Source: Mycolicibacter algericus DSM 45454
Lineage (GTDB): Bacteria > Actinomycetota > Actinomycetes > Mycobacteriales > Mycobacteriaceae
DNA length: 64,000 nucleotides
Reading direction: 5' to 3'
Assembly: GCF_002086455.1 (NCBI RefSeq)
Contig: NZ_MVHC01000007.1
Location: 124,001-188,000, forward strand
Shown: positions 25,206 through 33,783 of the stretch, in pieces
Layout of the letters: every line of letters starts with the position of its first letter
Numbering within the stretch: the stretch's first letter is position 1
Notes under the pieces: generated by a model
Databases searched by the model: none
What the model saw: only the letters and a program-made list of their open reading frames with translations
Told to the model about the DNA's origin: nothing
Program-made: the position numbers and the translations under genes

Positions 25206-26327
25206 TCACTCCTTCCCGAGCTCGAGCAGGCGGCGGGCGATGATGTTGCGTTGCACCTCGGCGGTACCCCCGTAGATCGTGGCGGCCCTGGAGTACAGGT
25301 ACTCAGTGCGCCATTCGCCCTCGGCCAGCTCGATCGTGCCCGGCAGCAACTCGCGGGCGGTGTCGTAGAGCAGTTGTTCGGCGGCGGCCAGCAGCACCTT
25401 GTCGATCGAGGTCTCCGCGCCCAGCCGATGGCCGTCGGCCAGCCGGTGCTGGGTGGCCCGGGAGCGGCAACGCAAGGTGTGCAGCGCCAGATACACCGCG
25501 CCCAGGTCGCTGTCGATCTCGGCGCCCTGGCGCTTCACCGCGGCGATCAGTGCGTCGAAGCGCGAGTACAGGTAGGCGATGCGCTGCCAGAAGCAGGTGG
25601 ACCGCTCATAGGGCAGCAGGTCCATGGCGAGTTGCCACCCGTCGCCGGGCTTGCCGAGCATCCGCGAGCCGTCGACGACCACATCGTCGAAATACACCTC
25701 GCAGAACTCGTCGACGCCGTGCATGGTCTGCAGCGGCCGCACCTCGATCCCGGGGCTGTCGACGTCGACGAAGAACGCCGTGATCGCCTGGTGGTTGGGC
25801 GTATCCGCGTCGCCGGTACGCGTCAGCAGAATGCACCGCTGCGAGTGCTGGGCGAAGCTGGTCCAGACCTTCTGCCCGTTGATCACCCACTGGTCGCCGC
25901 GCGGGGCGGCCCGGGTGGTCAGCGAGGCCAGGTCGCTTCCCGAGCCCGGCTCGGAAAAGCCTTGGCACCACTGCTCGTCGCCGCGCAACAGTCGGGGGAC
26001 CATCTCGGCAGCGAGCTCGGGCCGGGCGTAGTCGATCATCGTCGGCGTGAGCACCTCGAGCATGGAGTACGGTCCCGGCTCCGCCAATCGGCGACCGACG
26101 ACCTCTTCACCGACGATGGCCCGCAGCACGTCCGGGCCGCCGAGGCCGCCGGCGCGCTCGGGCCAGCCGTAACGGCCCCACCCGGCCTCGTAGAGCGCGC
26201 GCTGGACCCGGGCGAACTGCCGCATGTGCGCTTCCAGCGAGTCGTCCTCGGACGGCGCCAGATCATTGGCGTCGAGCCAGGCGCGTAGTTGGGTGCGGAA
26301 CTCGGCGGGATCGTGCAGTGCACTCAT
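25206..26327 (-). CDS. Acyl-CoA dehydrogenase, large subunit of a probable pair
   Basis: 373 residues. FAD motifs WCQGFSEPGSGSDLASL and QKVWTSFAQHSQRCILLTRT; C-terminal IYGGTAEVQRNIIARRLLELG. The MCAD catalytic Glu position is Gly (YGGT), again like the heterotetrameric steroid enzymes. Starts with ATGA over the stop of the NTF2-like gene. Probably forms an alpha2beta2 enzyme with the 268-residue protein downstream. Confidence 0.9.
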   Translation of the reverse strand: MSALHDPAEFRTQLRAWLDANDLAPSEDDSLEAHMRQFARVQRALYEAGWGRYGWPERAGGLGGPDVLRAIVGEEVVGRRLAEPGPYSMLEVLTPTMIDYARPELAAEMVPRLLRGDEQWCQGFSEPGSGSDLASLTTRAAPRGDQWVINGQKVWTSFAQHSQRCILLTRTGDADTPNHQAITAFFVDVDSPGIEVRPLQTMHGVDEFCEVYFDDVVVDGSRMLGKPGDGWQLAMDLLPYERSTCFWQRIAYLYSRFDALIAAVKRQGAEIDSDLGAVYLALHTLRCRSRATQHRLADGHRLGAETSIDKVLLAAAEQLLYDTARELLPGTIELAEGEWRTEYLYSRAATIYGGTAEVQRNIIARRLLELGKE

Positions 26328-26746
26328 CCCGCTTCGGGCCTGCCCACGGCGTGCGGCCGCCCCGCATCATGGGCGCCGCTGCGCCGGATGAACGTCATCT
26401 CGCGGGTCCGAAGCCGCCAGCCGTCGGCGGTGCGCACGTAGGTGTCGTTGTAGTAGCCGATGCGCATGTCGTGGCTGGCGTGGTCGATGAAGCACAACGG
26501 TTGGGTGCCGGTCGCGGTGTCGCCGTCCAGTTCGATCGCCGGGGTGCCGGTCATGAATAAGCCTTTGGGGGCGGCATCGACCAGCACCGGAAACCGGTCC
26601 AGCGAGTAGGTTTCGCCGAACGCGCTGTAGGTGCCGTCCGGGGTGAACACCGCCACCAGCCCGTCGATGTCGCCCTGGGTGATGGTCACCGCGTAGCGCG
26701 CCAGCGTCTGCTGGATCTCGACGAGGTCGTCAGTTCTTGTTGACAT
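26324..26746 (-). CDS. NTF2-like / SnoaL-fold protein
   Basis: 140 residues. EIQQTLARYAVTITQGDIDGLVAVFTPDGTY is the typical start of SnoaL_4-type cone-fold proteins, which include ketosteroid isomerases, dehydratases and small ring-hydroxylating beta subunits. It overlaps the amidohydrolase upstream by 17 bp. In an operon with a Rieske alpha subunit it might act as a beta-like partner or as an isomerase/dehydratase; the sequence does not decide. Confidence 0.75.
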   Translation of the reverse strand: MSTRTDDLVEIQQTLARYAVTITQGDIDGLVAVFTPDGTYSAFGETYSLDRFPVLVDAAPKGLFMTGTPAIELDGDTATGTQPLCFIDHASHDMRIGYYNDTYVRTADGWRLRTREMTFIRRSGAHDAGRPHAVGRPEAG

Positions 26747-27950
26747 ACACCTGACCGCCTTTCATGACGAACTGTACGTTGCGGGTAACGGTGATGTCGG
26801 ACAACGGATCTCCCGGTACCCCGATGATGTCTGCGAGTAGGCCCTCGGCCAGCCGGCCGCGGTCGGCCGCGTTGATCAGTTCGGCAGCGGTCACCGTCGC
26901 CGCCTTGAGCACGGCGGCCGGCGGCATCCCCCAGTCGACCAGGGTGACCAGTTCGTCGGCGTTGCGGCCGTGCGGGATCGCCGGTGCGTCGGTGCCGACG
27001 GCGATCTTCACCCCCGCCTCGTAGGCGGCCTTGATGGAAGTGCGCGCCTTGGGGAACATCTCGGCTGCCTTGGCCTGCAACACCGGCGGGGCTTTGGAGA
27101 CGTCCATCGCCTCGGCCAACCGCCGTGTGGTGACCAGGAAGCGGTCGTGCTCGACGAGCATGGCGATCGCCTCGTCGTCCATCAGGAAGCCGTGCTCGAT
27201 GCAGTCGATCCCGCACGCCACCGCGTGTTTGACCGCCTCGGCGCCGTGGGTGTGCGCGGCGACGCGCAGCCCGCGGCGGTGCGCCTCATCGACGATCACG
27301 CGCAGTTCCTCGTCCGAATAATGTTGGGCGCCCGCCTCTCCGGTCAGCGACATGACGCCACCGGAACAGCACACTTTGATCAGTTGTGCACCGTGCTTGA
27401 TCTGGTAGCGGACCGCCTTGCGGATCTCGTCGACACCGTTGGCGATGCCCTCCTCGACCGTCAACTCCAGCACGCCGGGCATGAATGCGGCGAACATCGT
27501 CGGATCCAGGTGCCCGCCCGTGGGCGTGATGGCATGGCCGGCCGGCACCACCCGCGGGCCTTCGATCCAGCCGGCGTCGATCGCCTTGCCCAGCGCAACG
27601 TCGAGCAGGTAGCCGCCGGTCTTGACGAACAACCCGAGGTTGCGCACCGTGGTGAAGCCGGCCCGCAGCGTGCGCCGGGCATTGCCCACCGCACGCAGTA
27701 CCCGGGTCGGCGGATCGTCCTGGACCTGGGACAGGCCGGGGTTCTCACCCCGGCCGCCCATCAGCAGGTTGACCTCCATGTCCATCAGCCCGGGCAGCAG
27801 GATCAGGTCACCCAGATCCAGCACCTCGTCATCCGAGGCCGCGGCGTCGCCGATGCCGACGATCCGATCACCCTCGACCCGGATGACCCCGGGCCGGATG
27901 ATCTCGCCGGAGTCGACGTCAAGCAGCCCGGCCGCCTTGAGCGTCAGCAC
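26730..27950 (-). CDS. Amidohydrolase-superfamily protein with lost HxH metal motif
   Basis: 406 residues from a GTG. The fold matches imidazolonepropionase/prolidase-like amidohydrolases: small beta-sandwich start (GVIRVEGDRIVGIGDA), LLPGLMD, then LIKVCCSGGVMS (bridging-Lys position), VAAHTHGAEAVKHA, CIEHGFLMDD and VGTDAPAIPHG. At the strand-1 motif, normally D-x-H-x-H, the sequence is D-M-E-V-N, so both His ligands are absent while the later ligands remain. Either the metal centre is altered or the protein is not a hydrolase. Product unknown. Confidence 0.8.
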   Translation of the reverse strand: MLTLKAAGLLDVDSGEIIRPGVIRVEGDRIVGIGDAAASDDEVLDLGDLILLPGLMDMEVNLLMGGRGENPGLSQVQDDPPTRVLRAVGNARRTLRAGFTTVRNLGLFVKTGGYLLDVALGKAIDAGWIEGPRVVPAGHAITPTGGHLDPTMFAAFMPGVLELTVEEGIANGVDEIRKAVRYQIKHGAQLIKVCCSGGVMSLTGEAGAQHYSDEELRVIVDEAHRRGLRVAAHTHGAEAVKHAVACGIDCIEHGFLMDDEAIAMLVEHDRFLVTTRRLAEAMDVSKAPPVLQAKAAEMFPKARTSIKAAYEAGVKIAVGTDAPAIPHGRNADELVTLVDWGMPPAAVLKAATVTAAELINAADRGRLAEGLLADIIGVPGDPLSDITVTRNVQFVMKGGQVYVNKN

Positions 27951-27952
27951 CT

Positions 27953-28276
27953 TTAGACGACCGGTTCCTTGATGCAGTCGATCCAGGCGGCGCCGCTGTC
28001 CGGGACTCGCGGCTGCTTCCAGGCCTCGATCGGGAAGGAGACCATCACCAAAGACTGCATGAGGTGCATCAGCGAGCGTGCATCATCGGGCAGATCGTTC
28101 AGGTCGAACTTGTCCAGGTAGTTGATGGCGTCCTCGAGTCGCCCGAACGCGGCGTCGTAGAACTCCTGCATCTCGCCCATGGTGGAGGCCAGTCGCTTGG
28201 CGTAGCGCTCCGGCTCGGTCGCCAGATCCCAGTCGGCGTAGGGCTGCAGGTCAGCGAAGTCAGACGGTAGCGCCAT
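27953..28276 (-). CDS. Small conserved-type protein of unknown function
   Basis: 107 residues, acidic, helical, no signal peptide or cysteine motif (one Cys, in WIDCIKEP). Starts MALPSDFADLQPYADWDLAT. It overlaps the 3' end of the Rieske alpha gene by 17 bp, so the two are likely co-translated. I do not recognise the family; a subunit or assembly partner of the oxygenase is a reasonable guess from position only. Confidence 0.65.
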   Translation of the reverse strand: MALPSDFADLQPYADWDLATEPERYAKRLASTMGEMQEFYDAAFGRLEDAINYLDKFDLNDLPDDARSLMHLMQSLVMVSFPIEAWKQPRVPDSGAAWIDCIKEPVV

Positions 28277-29549
28277 TGGCGTGCTCCTTCTTGTATTCGG
28301 ATACGTAGTCGCGGGCGGTCTTGTGCAGGTGTCGAATCAGGACCTCTTGGTCGCACAACAAGAAGTCGTCCACGACCTTCGTGCCGATCATGGTCTGGGT
28401 GGCTTCCAGGGTGTTGGCGTCCTGCAGCGCGTACTCCTTGAAGGTCACCGCGGCCAGTTCCTGGGCCAGACGCTCCCGGGCATTGCGCGGCGGCACGAAG
28501 TACAGGCTCGCCTCGAAGGTGTGCTTGTCGGCAGCGGTCGGCCAGTACTGGTAAGTCAGGTACCAGCCCGGCTCCCAGATCAGAATCATGAAGTTGGGGA
28601 AGAACACGAACGAGTCGATGCCCCACTGCGGCACTCGCTTGATGTTCACCGACGGTGGCAATTCCTTGAGGTCGGCGATGAGATCCGGCTTGTCCCAAGG
28701 GCCGAACAATCCGCTGCGCAGCGCCCGGTCCAGCGGCTTGACCATGTTGAGGTCGGCCGGCGGCGACTGACCGCCCCACGTTGATTGCAGGCTGTGTGGT
28801 CCGGCCAACTCGTAGTGCAGCGCTTCGTAGCCGTATTTCTGGATCTTGGCGGCTTCTTCCTTGGTGTACTGGCCCTGGTGCAGGATCGGCGCGTGGTAGA
28901 ACTCCACGAACGCATCGAGGAACAGCTTCCAGTTGCTGCCGATTTCGGACTTGTAGGAGTAGACCTCGGTCATCTCGGCGAACGGGTAGCCCTCCAGGCC
29001 CTTGGCCAGCGATCCGAGGTATTCGTTGAGCGGGCCGGCGTTGTCGTCGAAGTTGACGAAGATGAAACCTTCCCACACCTCGCAGCGCACCGGGACCAGG
29101 CCGTACTGGCTCTTGTCGACGTCGAAGAACTCGCCCTCCTGCTGGATGAACGTCAGGTCGCCGTCGAGGCTGTAGCGCCACGCGTGGTACTTGCAGGTGA
29201 ACTGGCGGCAGGTGCCCTCGGTCTCCTCGTTCGGGAAGTCGTTCCACACCAACTTGTTTCCGCGGTGGCGGCAGATGTTGTGGAACGCCCGGACCACGCC
29301 GTCCTTGCCCTTGACGATGATGATCGAGGTGCCCTTGCACACCGAGGGGAGTTCCCGGGTGAAGTAGCTGCCGGTCTTGGGCAGCCGCTCGACTCGCCCG
29401 ACGTGTAGCCAGGTGCGCTTGAAGATCGCCTCCTGCTCGTCGGCGAAATGCGCCGGATCGAACGAGTCGGTGTAATCGACCGGCTCAGTGCCGAGCTCGG
29501 GATAGGCCTGCGTCCAGCTACCGGCTGCCGGCTTGGGGAAATGTGCCAC
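28260..29549 (-). CDS. Rieske non-heme iron oxygenase, alpha subunit
   Basis: 429 residues. Rieske site CRHRGNKL then CKYHAWRYSLDG (about 91-116, C-x-H ... C-x2-H); mononuclear iron site FVEFYHAPILH near 205. Family members hydroxylate rings or methyl groups using electrons from an external reductase. No reductase is in this operon; the KshB-like protein at 13326 or the NuoF-like/ferredoxin module at 38486 are candidates. ATG at 29549 with GGGAGGTAATTT upstream. Second gene of the O3-controlled operon, 5 bp after the CMD gene. Confidence 0.9.
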   Translation of the reverse strand: MAHFPKPAAGSWTQAYPELGTEPVDYTDSFDPAHFADEQEAIFKRTWLHVGRVERLPKTGSYFTRELPSVCKGTSIIIVKGKDGVVRAFHNICRHRGNKLVWNDFPNEETEGTCRQFTCKYHAWRYSLDGDLTFIQQEGEFFDVDKSQYGLVPVRCEVWEGFIFVNFDDNAGPLNEYLGSLAKGLEGYPFAEMTEVYSYKSEIGSNWKLFLDAFVEFYHAPILHQGQYTKEEAAKIQKYGYEALHYELAGPHSLQSTWGGQSPPADLNMVKPLDRALRSGLFGPWDKPDLIADLKELPPSVNIKRVPQWGIDSFVFFPNFMILIWEPGWYLTYQYWPTAADKHTFEASLYFVPPRNARERLAQELAAVTFKEYALQDANTLEATQTMIGTKVVDDFLLCDQEVLIRHLHKTARDYVSEYKKEHANGATV

Positions 29550-29554
29550 GGAAA

Positions 29555-30100
29555 TTACCTCCCTGATTCGGGTTCTTCATCGAGTTCAACGCCAAAAGTG
29601 TTGAAGGCCATGGCCAGCATGCTGTAGCAGCCGACCGTGAAGACGAGTTCCATCAGCTGGTGCTCGTCCAGGTGCTGGGTGAGGATCGCCTCGGTGGCGG
29701 GGGAGAGCCGGGAATCCTCGTCGAGCTCGTCGGCGGCGGTGAGCACCGCCTGATGCAACACGTCGCCCGCCGCGCCGTGTTGCAGGTCTTCGATGTCGGC
29801 GTCCGTGAGCCCGGCCTCTTTGCCGATCGTGATGTGGTGGACCCACTCGTATTCGCAGCCGCGGCGGTGGGCGGTCCGCAGGATGGCGAGCTCGCGCAAC
29901 TTGTCGGGCAGCGTTCCGCGGTAGAGCAGTTCGACGTTGAACTTCAGGAATACCCGGGCCAGTTTCGGGTGGTGGACCAGCATGGTCATCGCGGAGCCGG
30001 CGTCGCGCGGGTTGCGCCGATCGGCGGTCAGCACCTGGGCGAGCGCACGCTGGACCGCCTCATCGTCCCACTGGGACTGCGACAGCGGGGCCAGCCGCAT
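29555..30100 (-). CDS. Carboxymuconolactone decarboxylase (CMD)-family protein
   Basis: 181 residues from the ATG at 30100 (GAGGAGGAG just upstream). ELAILRTAHRRGCEYEWVHH is the CMD/AhpD helix pair; the AhpD redox CxxC is reduced to one Cys, so peroxidase activity is unlikely. Members act as decarboxylases or hydrolases or are uncharacterised. First gene of a seven-gene minus-strand operon (30100 to 24397). Operator O3 ends 18 bp before its start and probably covers the -10 region. A longer open frame to 30307 would cross the operator and was rejected. Confidence 0.85.
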   Translation of the reverse strand: MRLAPLSQSQWDDEAVQRALAQVLTADRRNPRDAGSAMTMLVHHPKLARVFLKFNVELLYRGTLPDKLRELAILRTAHRRGCEYEWVHHITIGKEAGLTDADIEDLQHGAAGDVLHQAVLTAADELDEDSRLSPATEAILTQHLDEHQLMELVFTVGCYSMLAMAFNTFGVELDEEPESGR

Positions 30101-30117
30101 CTGCTCCTCCTCGCTAG

Positions 30118-30134
30118 TGAGAATCACATTCTCA
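30118..30134. promoter_or_regulatory. Operator O3, TGAGAAT-CAC-ATTCTCA
   Basis: A perfect 17-bp inverted repeat in the 269-bp gap between the CMD operon (minus) and an amidohydrolase gene (plus, 30370). Its core is the same GAGAAT-N3-ATTCTC as O1, O2, O4 and O5. An A/T-rich stretch (atatttgaccaatagattt) follows. The rest of the gap shows no gene. Confidence 0.7.
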
Positions 30135-30369
30135 TATTTGACCAATAGATTTCCATGTTTCTCGCGATTGGTCAACACTCGGCCGTCGCCGCTGGCAGGG
30201 CGGTCGGGCCGGGCGCGTTCGGGGGTTGTGCGACCGCGTCCGGCGGCGCCCGGCCCGCCGGGGCGGCCAGAAGGTTGATTCTCCGAAATGGGGAAGCTAG
30301 TTTTCATTGCAGACGTCAGAAGCGTCAGGGGACCGGCGCCGCTGCCGGACCCGGATCGGAGGCTGGGCC

Positions 30370-31650
30370 GTGAACAAGGACGACATGATTCTGGTCAGCG
30401 TCGATGACCACACCGTTGAACCGCCGGACATGTTCGCCAACCACCTGCCGCGCAAGTACCTCGATGACGCGCCGCGGCTGGTGCACAACGCGGACGGCTC
30501 CGATACCTGGCAGTTCCGTGATGTGGTGATCCCCAATGTCGCCCTCAACGCGGTCGCGGGCCGGCCCAAGGAGGAATACGGTCTGGAGCCCCAGGGGCTC
30601 GACGAGATCCGGCCCGGTTGCTACAACGTCGACGAGCGCATCAAAGACATGAACGCCGGCGGCATCCTCGGCTCGATCTGCTTTCCGTCGTTTCCCGGTT
30701 TCGCCGGGCGGCTGTTCGCCACCGACGACCCCGACTTCTCGGTGGCACTGGTGCAGGCCTACAACGACTGGCACATCGACGAGTGGTGCGGGGCGTACCC
30801 GGGGCGCTTCATACCGATGGGGCTACCGGTGATCTGGGACGCCGAGAAGTGCGCCGCCGAGGTGCGGCGGGTGTCCAAGAAGGGTGTGCACGCCCTGACG
30901 TTCAGTGAGAACCCGGCGGCCATGGGCTACCCGAGTTTTCACGATCCCTACTGGGACCCGCTGTGGAAAGCGCTGTGTGACACCGACACCGTGCTCAATG
31001 TCCACATCGGGTCGTCGGGCAAGCTGGCCATCACCGCGCCGGACGCGCCGATGGACGTGATGATCACGCTGCAGCCGATGAACATCGTGCAGGCGGCCGC
31101 GGACCTGTTGTGGTCCAAGCCGGTGAAGGACTATCCCGACCTCAAGATCGCGCTCTCCGAGGGCGGCACCGGCTGGATCCCGTATTTCCTGGAGCGGGTG
31201 GACCGCACCTACGAGATGCACTCGGTCTGGACCGGGCAGGACTTCGGCGGCAAGCTGCCCTCCGAGGTGTTCCGGGAGCACTTCTTGACCTGCTTCATCT
31301 CCGATCCGGTCGGTGTGAAGCTCCGGCACGATATCGGCATCGACAACATCGCGTGGGAGGCCGACTACCCGCACAGCGACTCGATGTGGCCGGGGGCGCC
31401 CGAAGAGCTCTGGGATGTGCTCAGCGCCAACAACGTCCCCGATGACGACATCAACAAGATGACCCACCTCAACGCCATGCGCTGGTACTCGTTCGACCCG
31501 TTCGCCCACATCCCGCGTGACCAGGCCACGGTGGGCGGGTTGCGGAAAGCCGCCGAGGGCCATGATGTCTCGATTCGCGCGCTCAGCCAGCACAAGCACG
31601 GTGAGCGACAGGCGAATGCGCTGATGGACGCGGCGCGGTCGAACAGCTGA
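30370..31650 (+). CDS. Amidohydrolase_2 (ACMSD-like) family protein
   Basis: 426 residues from a GTG with GGAGG seven bases upstream. SVDDHTVEPPDMF replaces the canonical D-x-H-x-H of the family with D-D-H-T-V, a pattern common in the mycobacterial amidohydrolase_2 group; later motifs are VLNVHIGSSG, LSEGGTGWIPYFLERVD and WEADYPHSDSMWP. The ACMSD superfamily includes decarboxylases and hydrolases acting on ring-fission products. It is one of three such genes in the window (also 41772 and 42943). Divergent from the O3 operon. Confidence 0.85.
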   Translation: MNKDDMILVSVDDHTVEPPDMFANHLPRKYLDDAPRLVHNADGSDTWQFRDVVIPNVALNAVAGRPKEEYGLEPQGLDEIRPGCYNVDERIKDMNAGGILGSICFPSFPGFAGRLFATDDPDFSVALVQAYNDWHIDEWCGAYPGRFIPMGLPVIWDAEKCAAEVRRVSKKGVHALTFSENPAAMGYPSFHDPYWDPLWKALCDTDTVLNVHIGSSGKLAITAPDAPMDVMITLQPMNIVQAAADLLWSKPVKDYPDLKIALSEGGTGWIPYFLERVDRTYEMHSVWTGQDFGGKLPSEVFREHFLTCFISDPVGVKLRHDIGIDNIAWEADYPHSDSMWPGAPEELWDVLSANNVPDDDINKMTHLNAMRWYSFDPFAHIPRDQATVGGLRKAAEGHDVSIRALSQHKHGERQANALMDAARSNS

Positions 31651-31704
31651 GCGGGGGCTTGCGTTGACGGGCACCCGCGGGTGTGAAAGTGTGTCGATCG
31701 TATT

Positions 31705-31721
31705 CGAGAATGGCATTCTCG
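31705..31721. promoter_or_regulatory. Operator O4, CGAGAAT-GGC-ATTCTCG
   Basis: Perfect 17-bp inverted repeat, 34 bp upstream of the P450 start at 31756, in a 105-bp gap after the amidohydrolase. Same core as O1-O3 and O5. Its placement suggests the P450/ferredoxin/DUF1330 unit has its own regulated promoter. Confidence 0.7.
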
Positions 31722-31755
31722 GATGCGAGATCCAGGGAGTGGAGCGGGGCTCGTG

Positions 31756-33051
31756 ATGAATCCGGATGACATCGATTTCTTTACCGACCAGGCGGTCGTC
31801 GGCGACCCCTACCCCTATCTGCACGCCCTGCGGGAGCGCTCGCCGGTCACCCGCGAGCCCCACCACGGCGTGATGATGGTGACCGGGTGGGATGAGGCGT
31901 GCGCCGTGGCCGGCAACGCCGACGTGTTCTCGTCGTGCATCGCGGTGACGGGCCCGTTCCCCGGCTTCCCGGTGCCCCTCGACGGCGACCTGGGCGGCGA
32001 GACCGTGGCGGGGCTGATCGACAAGCACCGCGACGAACTGCCGTTCAGCGACCAGCTTCCGACGCTGGACCCGCCGACGCACACCAACCACCGGGCGTTG
32101 CTGATGCGCCTGCTGACCCCCAAGCGCCTCAAGGAGAACGAGGACGCGATGTGGGAGTTGGCCGATCAGGTGCTCGACGGATTTCTCGCCCCCGGCGCCG
32201 GAGAGTTCATCAACGGCTTCGCCGCCCCGTTCACCCTGCTGGTCATCGCGGACCTGCTGGGCGTCCCCGATGAAGACCGCGACGAGTTCGTCAACAACAT
32301 GGGGCGCAATGTGGGCGGCGGGATCGGCAGTACCGATGCCAAGGCGCTGGCGCACAGTCCGCTGGAGTTCCTCTACGCCACCTTCGCCGACTACATCGCC
32401 GACCGTCGCCGTAATCCGCGCGGCGACGTGCTCACCGGGATGGCCGAGGCGACGTTCCCGGACGGCTCGATCCCGGACCCGATGGACGTGGCGCGGGTGG
32501 CCGCCAACGTCTACTCGGCCGGCCAGGAGACGACGGTGCGACTGCTCGGGTCCGCGTTGAAGATCCTCGGGGAGACTCCCGCGATCCAGCAGCGGCTGCG
32601 TGACGACCGGGCACTGATCCCCAACTTCATCGAGGAGGTGCTGCGCTTTGAGACCCCGGTCAAGGGTGACTTCCGGCTCTCCCGGGTCGACACCGAGGTC
32701 GGCGGGGTCGCAGTCCCGGCCGGCACCACGCTGATGGTGCTGGCTGCCGGCGCCAACCGCGACCCACGCCGCTTCAGCGACCCGGACACCTTCGATCCCG
32801 CCCGCAGCAATGCGCGCCAGCACATCACGTTCGGGCGGGGAATCCACAGCTGCCCCGGGGCGCCGCTGGCCCGGGCCGAGACCCGCATCGCGCTCGAGCG
32901 GCTGCTGGATCGAACGGCCGAGATCAGCATCTCCGAAGAGCGGCACGGCCCGCCCGGCGCACGACGTTTCAGCTACATTCCGACCTACATCCTGCGTGGT
33001 CTGATCGACCTGAATCTGGAGTTCACCCCGGCCGGGGAGGGAACGCGATGA
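31756..33051 (+). CDS. Cytochrome P450
   Basis: 431 residues. I-helix oxygen-binding motif YSAGQETTVRLL, K-helix EEVLRFETP (E-x2-R) and heme-binding FGRGIHSCPGAPLARAE with the proximal Cys. Soluble class-I bacterial P450 that takes electrons from a ferredoxin; one is encoded immediately downstream with a 4-bp overlap. The start could also be a GTG one codon earlier, which is better spaced from GGAG. An ATG at 31723 directly abuts operator O4 and lacks a ribosome site. Substrate not predictable. Confidence 0.93.
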   Translation: MNPDDIDFFTDQAVVGDPYPYLHALRERSPVTREPHHGVMMVTGWDEACAVAGNADVFSSCIAVTGPFPGFPVPLDGDLGGETVAGLIDKHRDELPFSDQLPTLDPPTHTNHRALLMRLLTPKRLKENEDAMWELADQVLDGFLAPGAGEFINGFAAPFTLLVIADLLGVPDEDRDEFVNNMGRNVGGGIGSTDAKALAHSPLEFLYATFADYIADRRRNPRGDVLTGMAEATFPDGSIPDPMDVARVAANVYSAGQETTVRLLGSALKILGETPAIQQRLRDDRALIPNFIEEVLRFETPVKGDFRLSRVDTEVGGVAVPAGTTLMVLAAGANRDPRRFSDPDTFDPARSNARQHITFGRGIHSCPGAPLARAETRIALERLLDRTAEISISEERHGPPGARRFSYIPTYILRGLIDLNLEFTPAGEGTR

Positions 33052-33257
33052 AGGCGTGGGTCGACCCGGATCGCTGTGCCGGCCATGGCATCTGCACCAC
33101 GATCTGCCCCGAGGTCTTCGCCATCAACGACGACGGCTACTCCGAGGTCACCGTCGATGAGGTGCCGGCGCACCTCGAGGACGCGGTTCGTGACGCCATC
33201 AAACAATGCCCGGAACACGCCATCGACGATGTCACCGATTCGCAAGAGGAGAGCTAA
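33048..33257 (+). CDS. P450-type ferredoxin, C-x2-H-x2-C variant
   Basis: 69 residues. Cluster motif CAGHGICTTICPEVF and C-terminal QCPEHAI give C-x2-H-x2-C-x3-C...CP. P450-associated ferredoxins in mycobacteria carry [3Fe-4S] (or [4Fe-4S]) clusters, and the residue at the fourth position varies; here it is His. It overlaps the P450 stop (ATGA) and should be its electron donor. Confidence 0.92.
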   Translation: MKAWVDPDRCAGHGICTTICPEVFAINDDGYSEVTVDEVPAHLEDAVRDAIKQCPEHAIDDVTDSQEES

Positions 33258-33565
33258 TGTCCAACGGGCCCAAGGGCTATGTCATTCTGACCGAGGCCAT
33301 CAACGACCCGGAGGGCATGATCGCCTACGGTAAGGCCGCCCAGCCGACGATGGCAGCGGGCGGCGCGAAGATCCTGGCGGTCGACACCAAGGCCGAGGTG
33401 GTCGAAGGCGACTGGCACGGGAATCAAACCATTGTACTGGAATTCGAGTCGGTGGACGCCGCCCGAGCCTGGTACCACTCCGAGGGCTACCAGCAGGCGG
33501 CGAAACTGCGGCAGGCCGCCGCCGACTGCAACGCCGTCATCCTCTCCGGGTTCCCGGCGCGCTAG
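33257..33565 (+). CDS. DUF1330-family protein
   Basis: 102 residues; starts MSNGPKGYVILTEAINDPEG and contains the family's ferredoxin-like-fold strands (VVEGDWHGNQTIVLEFESVDAARAWYHSEGYQ). Function of the family is unknown, though members are common in catabolic operons. The start overlaps the ferredoxin stop (TAATG), so it belongs to the P450 operon. Its stop shares CTAG with the stop of the convergent ferredoxin. Confidence 0.85.
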   Translation: MSNGPKGYVILTEAINDPEGMIAYGKAAQPTMAAGGAKILAVDTKAEVVEGDWHGNQTIVLEFESVDAARAWYHSEGYQQAAKLRQAAADCNAVILSGFPAR

Positions 33566-33771
33566 TCGCCGTCCTCGACGATCGACAGCGCCTGCCGTGG
33601 GCACCGGCGGACCGCCTCGAGCACATCATTCTCGGTCTCGGGGGTGATGTCGGGCTGCAGGATGTGCAGGGTGTCGTCGTCATCGAGGTGGAACACGTCC
33701 GGGTTGATGCCCATGCAGATCGCGTTGGCTTCACACAGCCCGTAGTCGACGACGACTTTCCGGTTTGTCAT
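33562..33771 (-). CDS. P450-type ferredoxin, C-x2-N-x2-C variant
   Basis: 69 residues from the ATG at 33771. Motif CEANAICMGINPDVF then RCPRQAL: three cysteines as in [3Fe-4S] ferredoxins, with Asn at the variable fourth position. Follows the P450 gene at 33784-34986 by 12 bp and is presumably its partner. A GTG four codons upstream lies almost on the P450 stop and is an alternative start. Confidence 0.9.
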   Translation of the reverse strand: MTNRKVVVDYGLCEANAICMGINPDVFHLDDDDTLHILQPDITPETENDVLEAVRRCPRQALSIVEDGD

Positions 33772-33783
33772 GGGCGCCGGCAC

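Noticed and set aside
27953..28276. Rieske beta subunit
   Set aside because: The position is suggestive, but the 107-residue protein lacks the cone-fold pattern of beta subunits, so it is left as unknown.
30823..32946. Antisense frame of 707 codons opposite the amidohydrolase and P450 genes
   Set aside because: Low-complexity translation spanning two well-supported genes and an operator; a typical GC-rich shadow.
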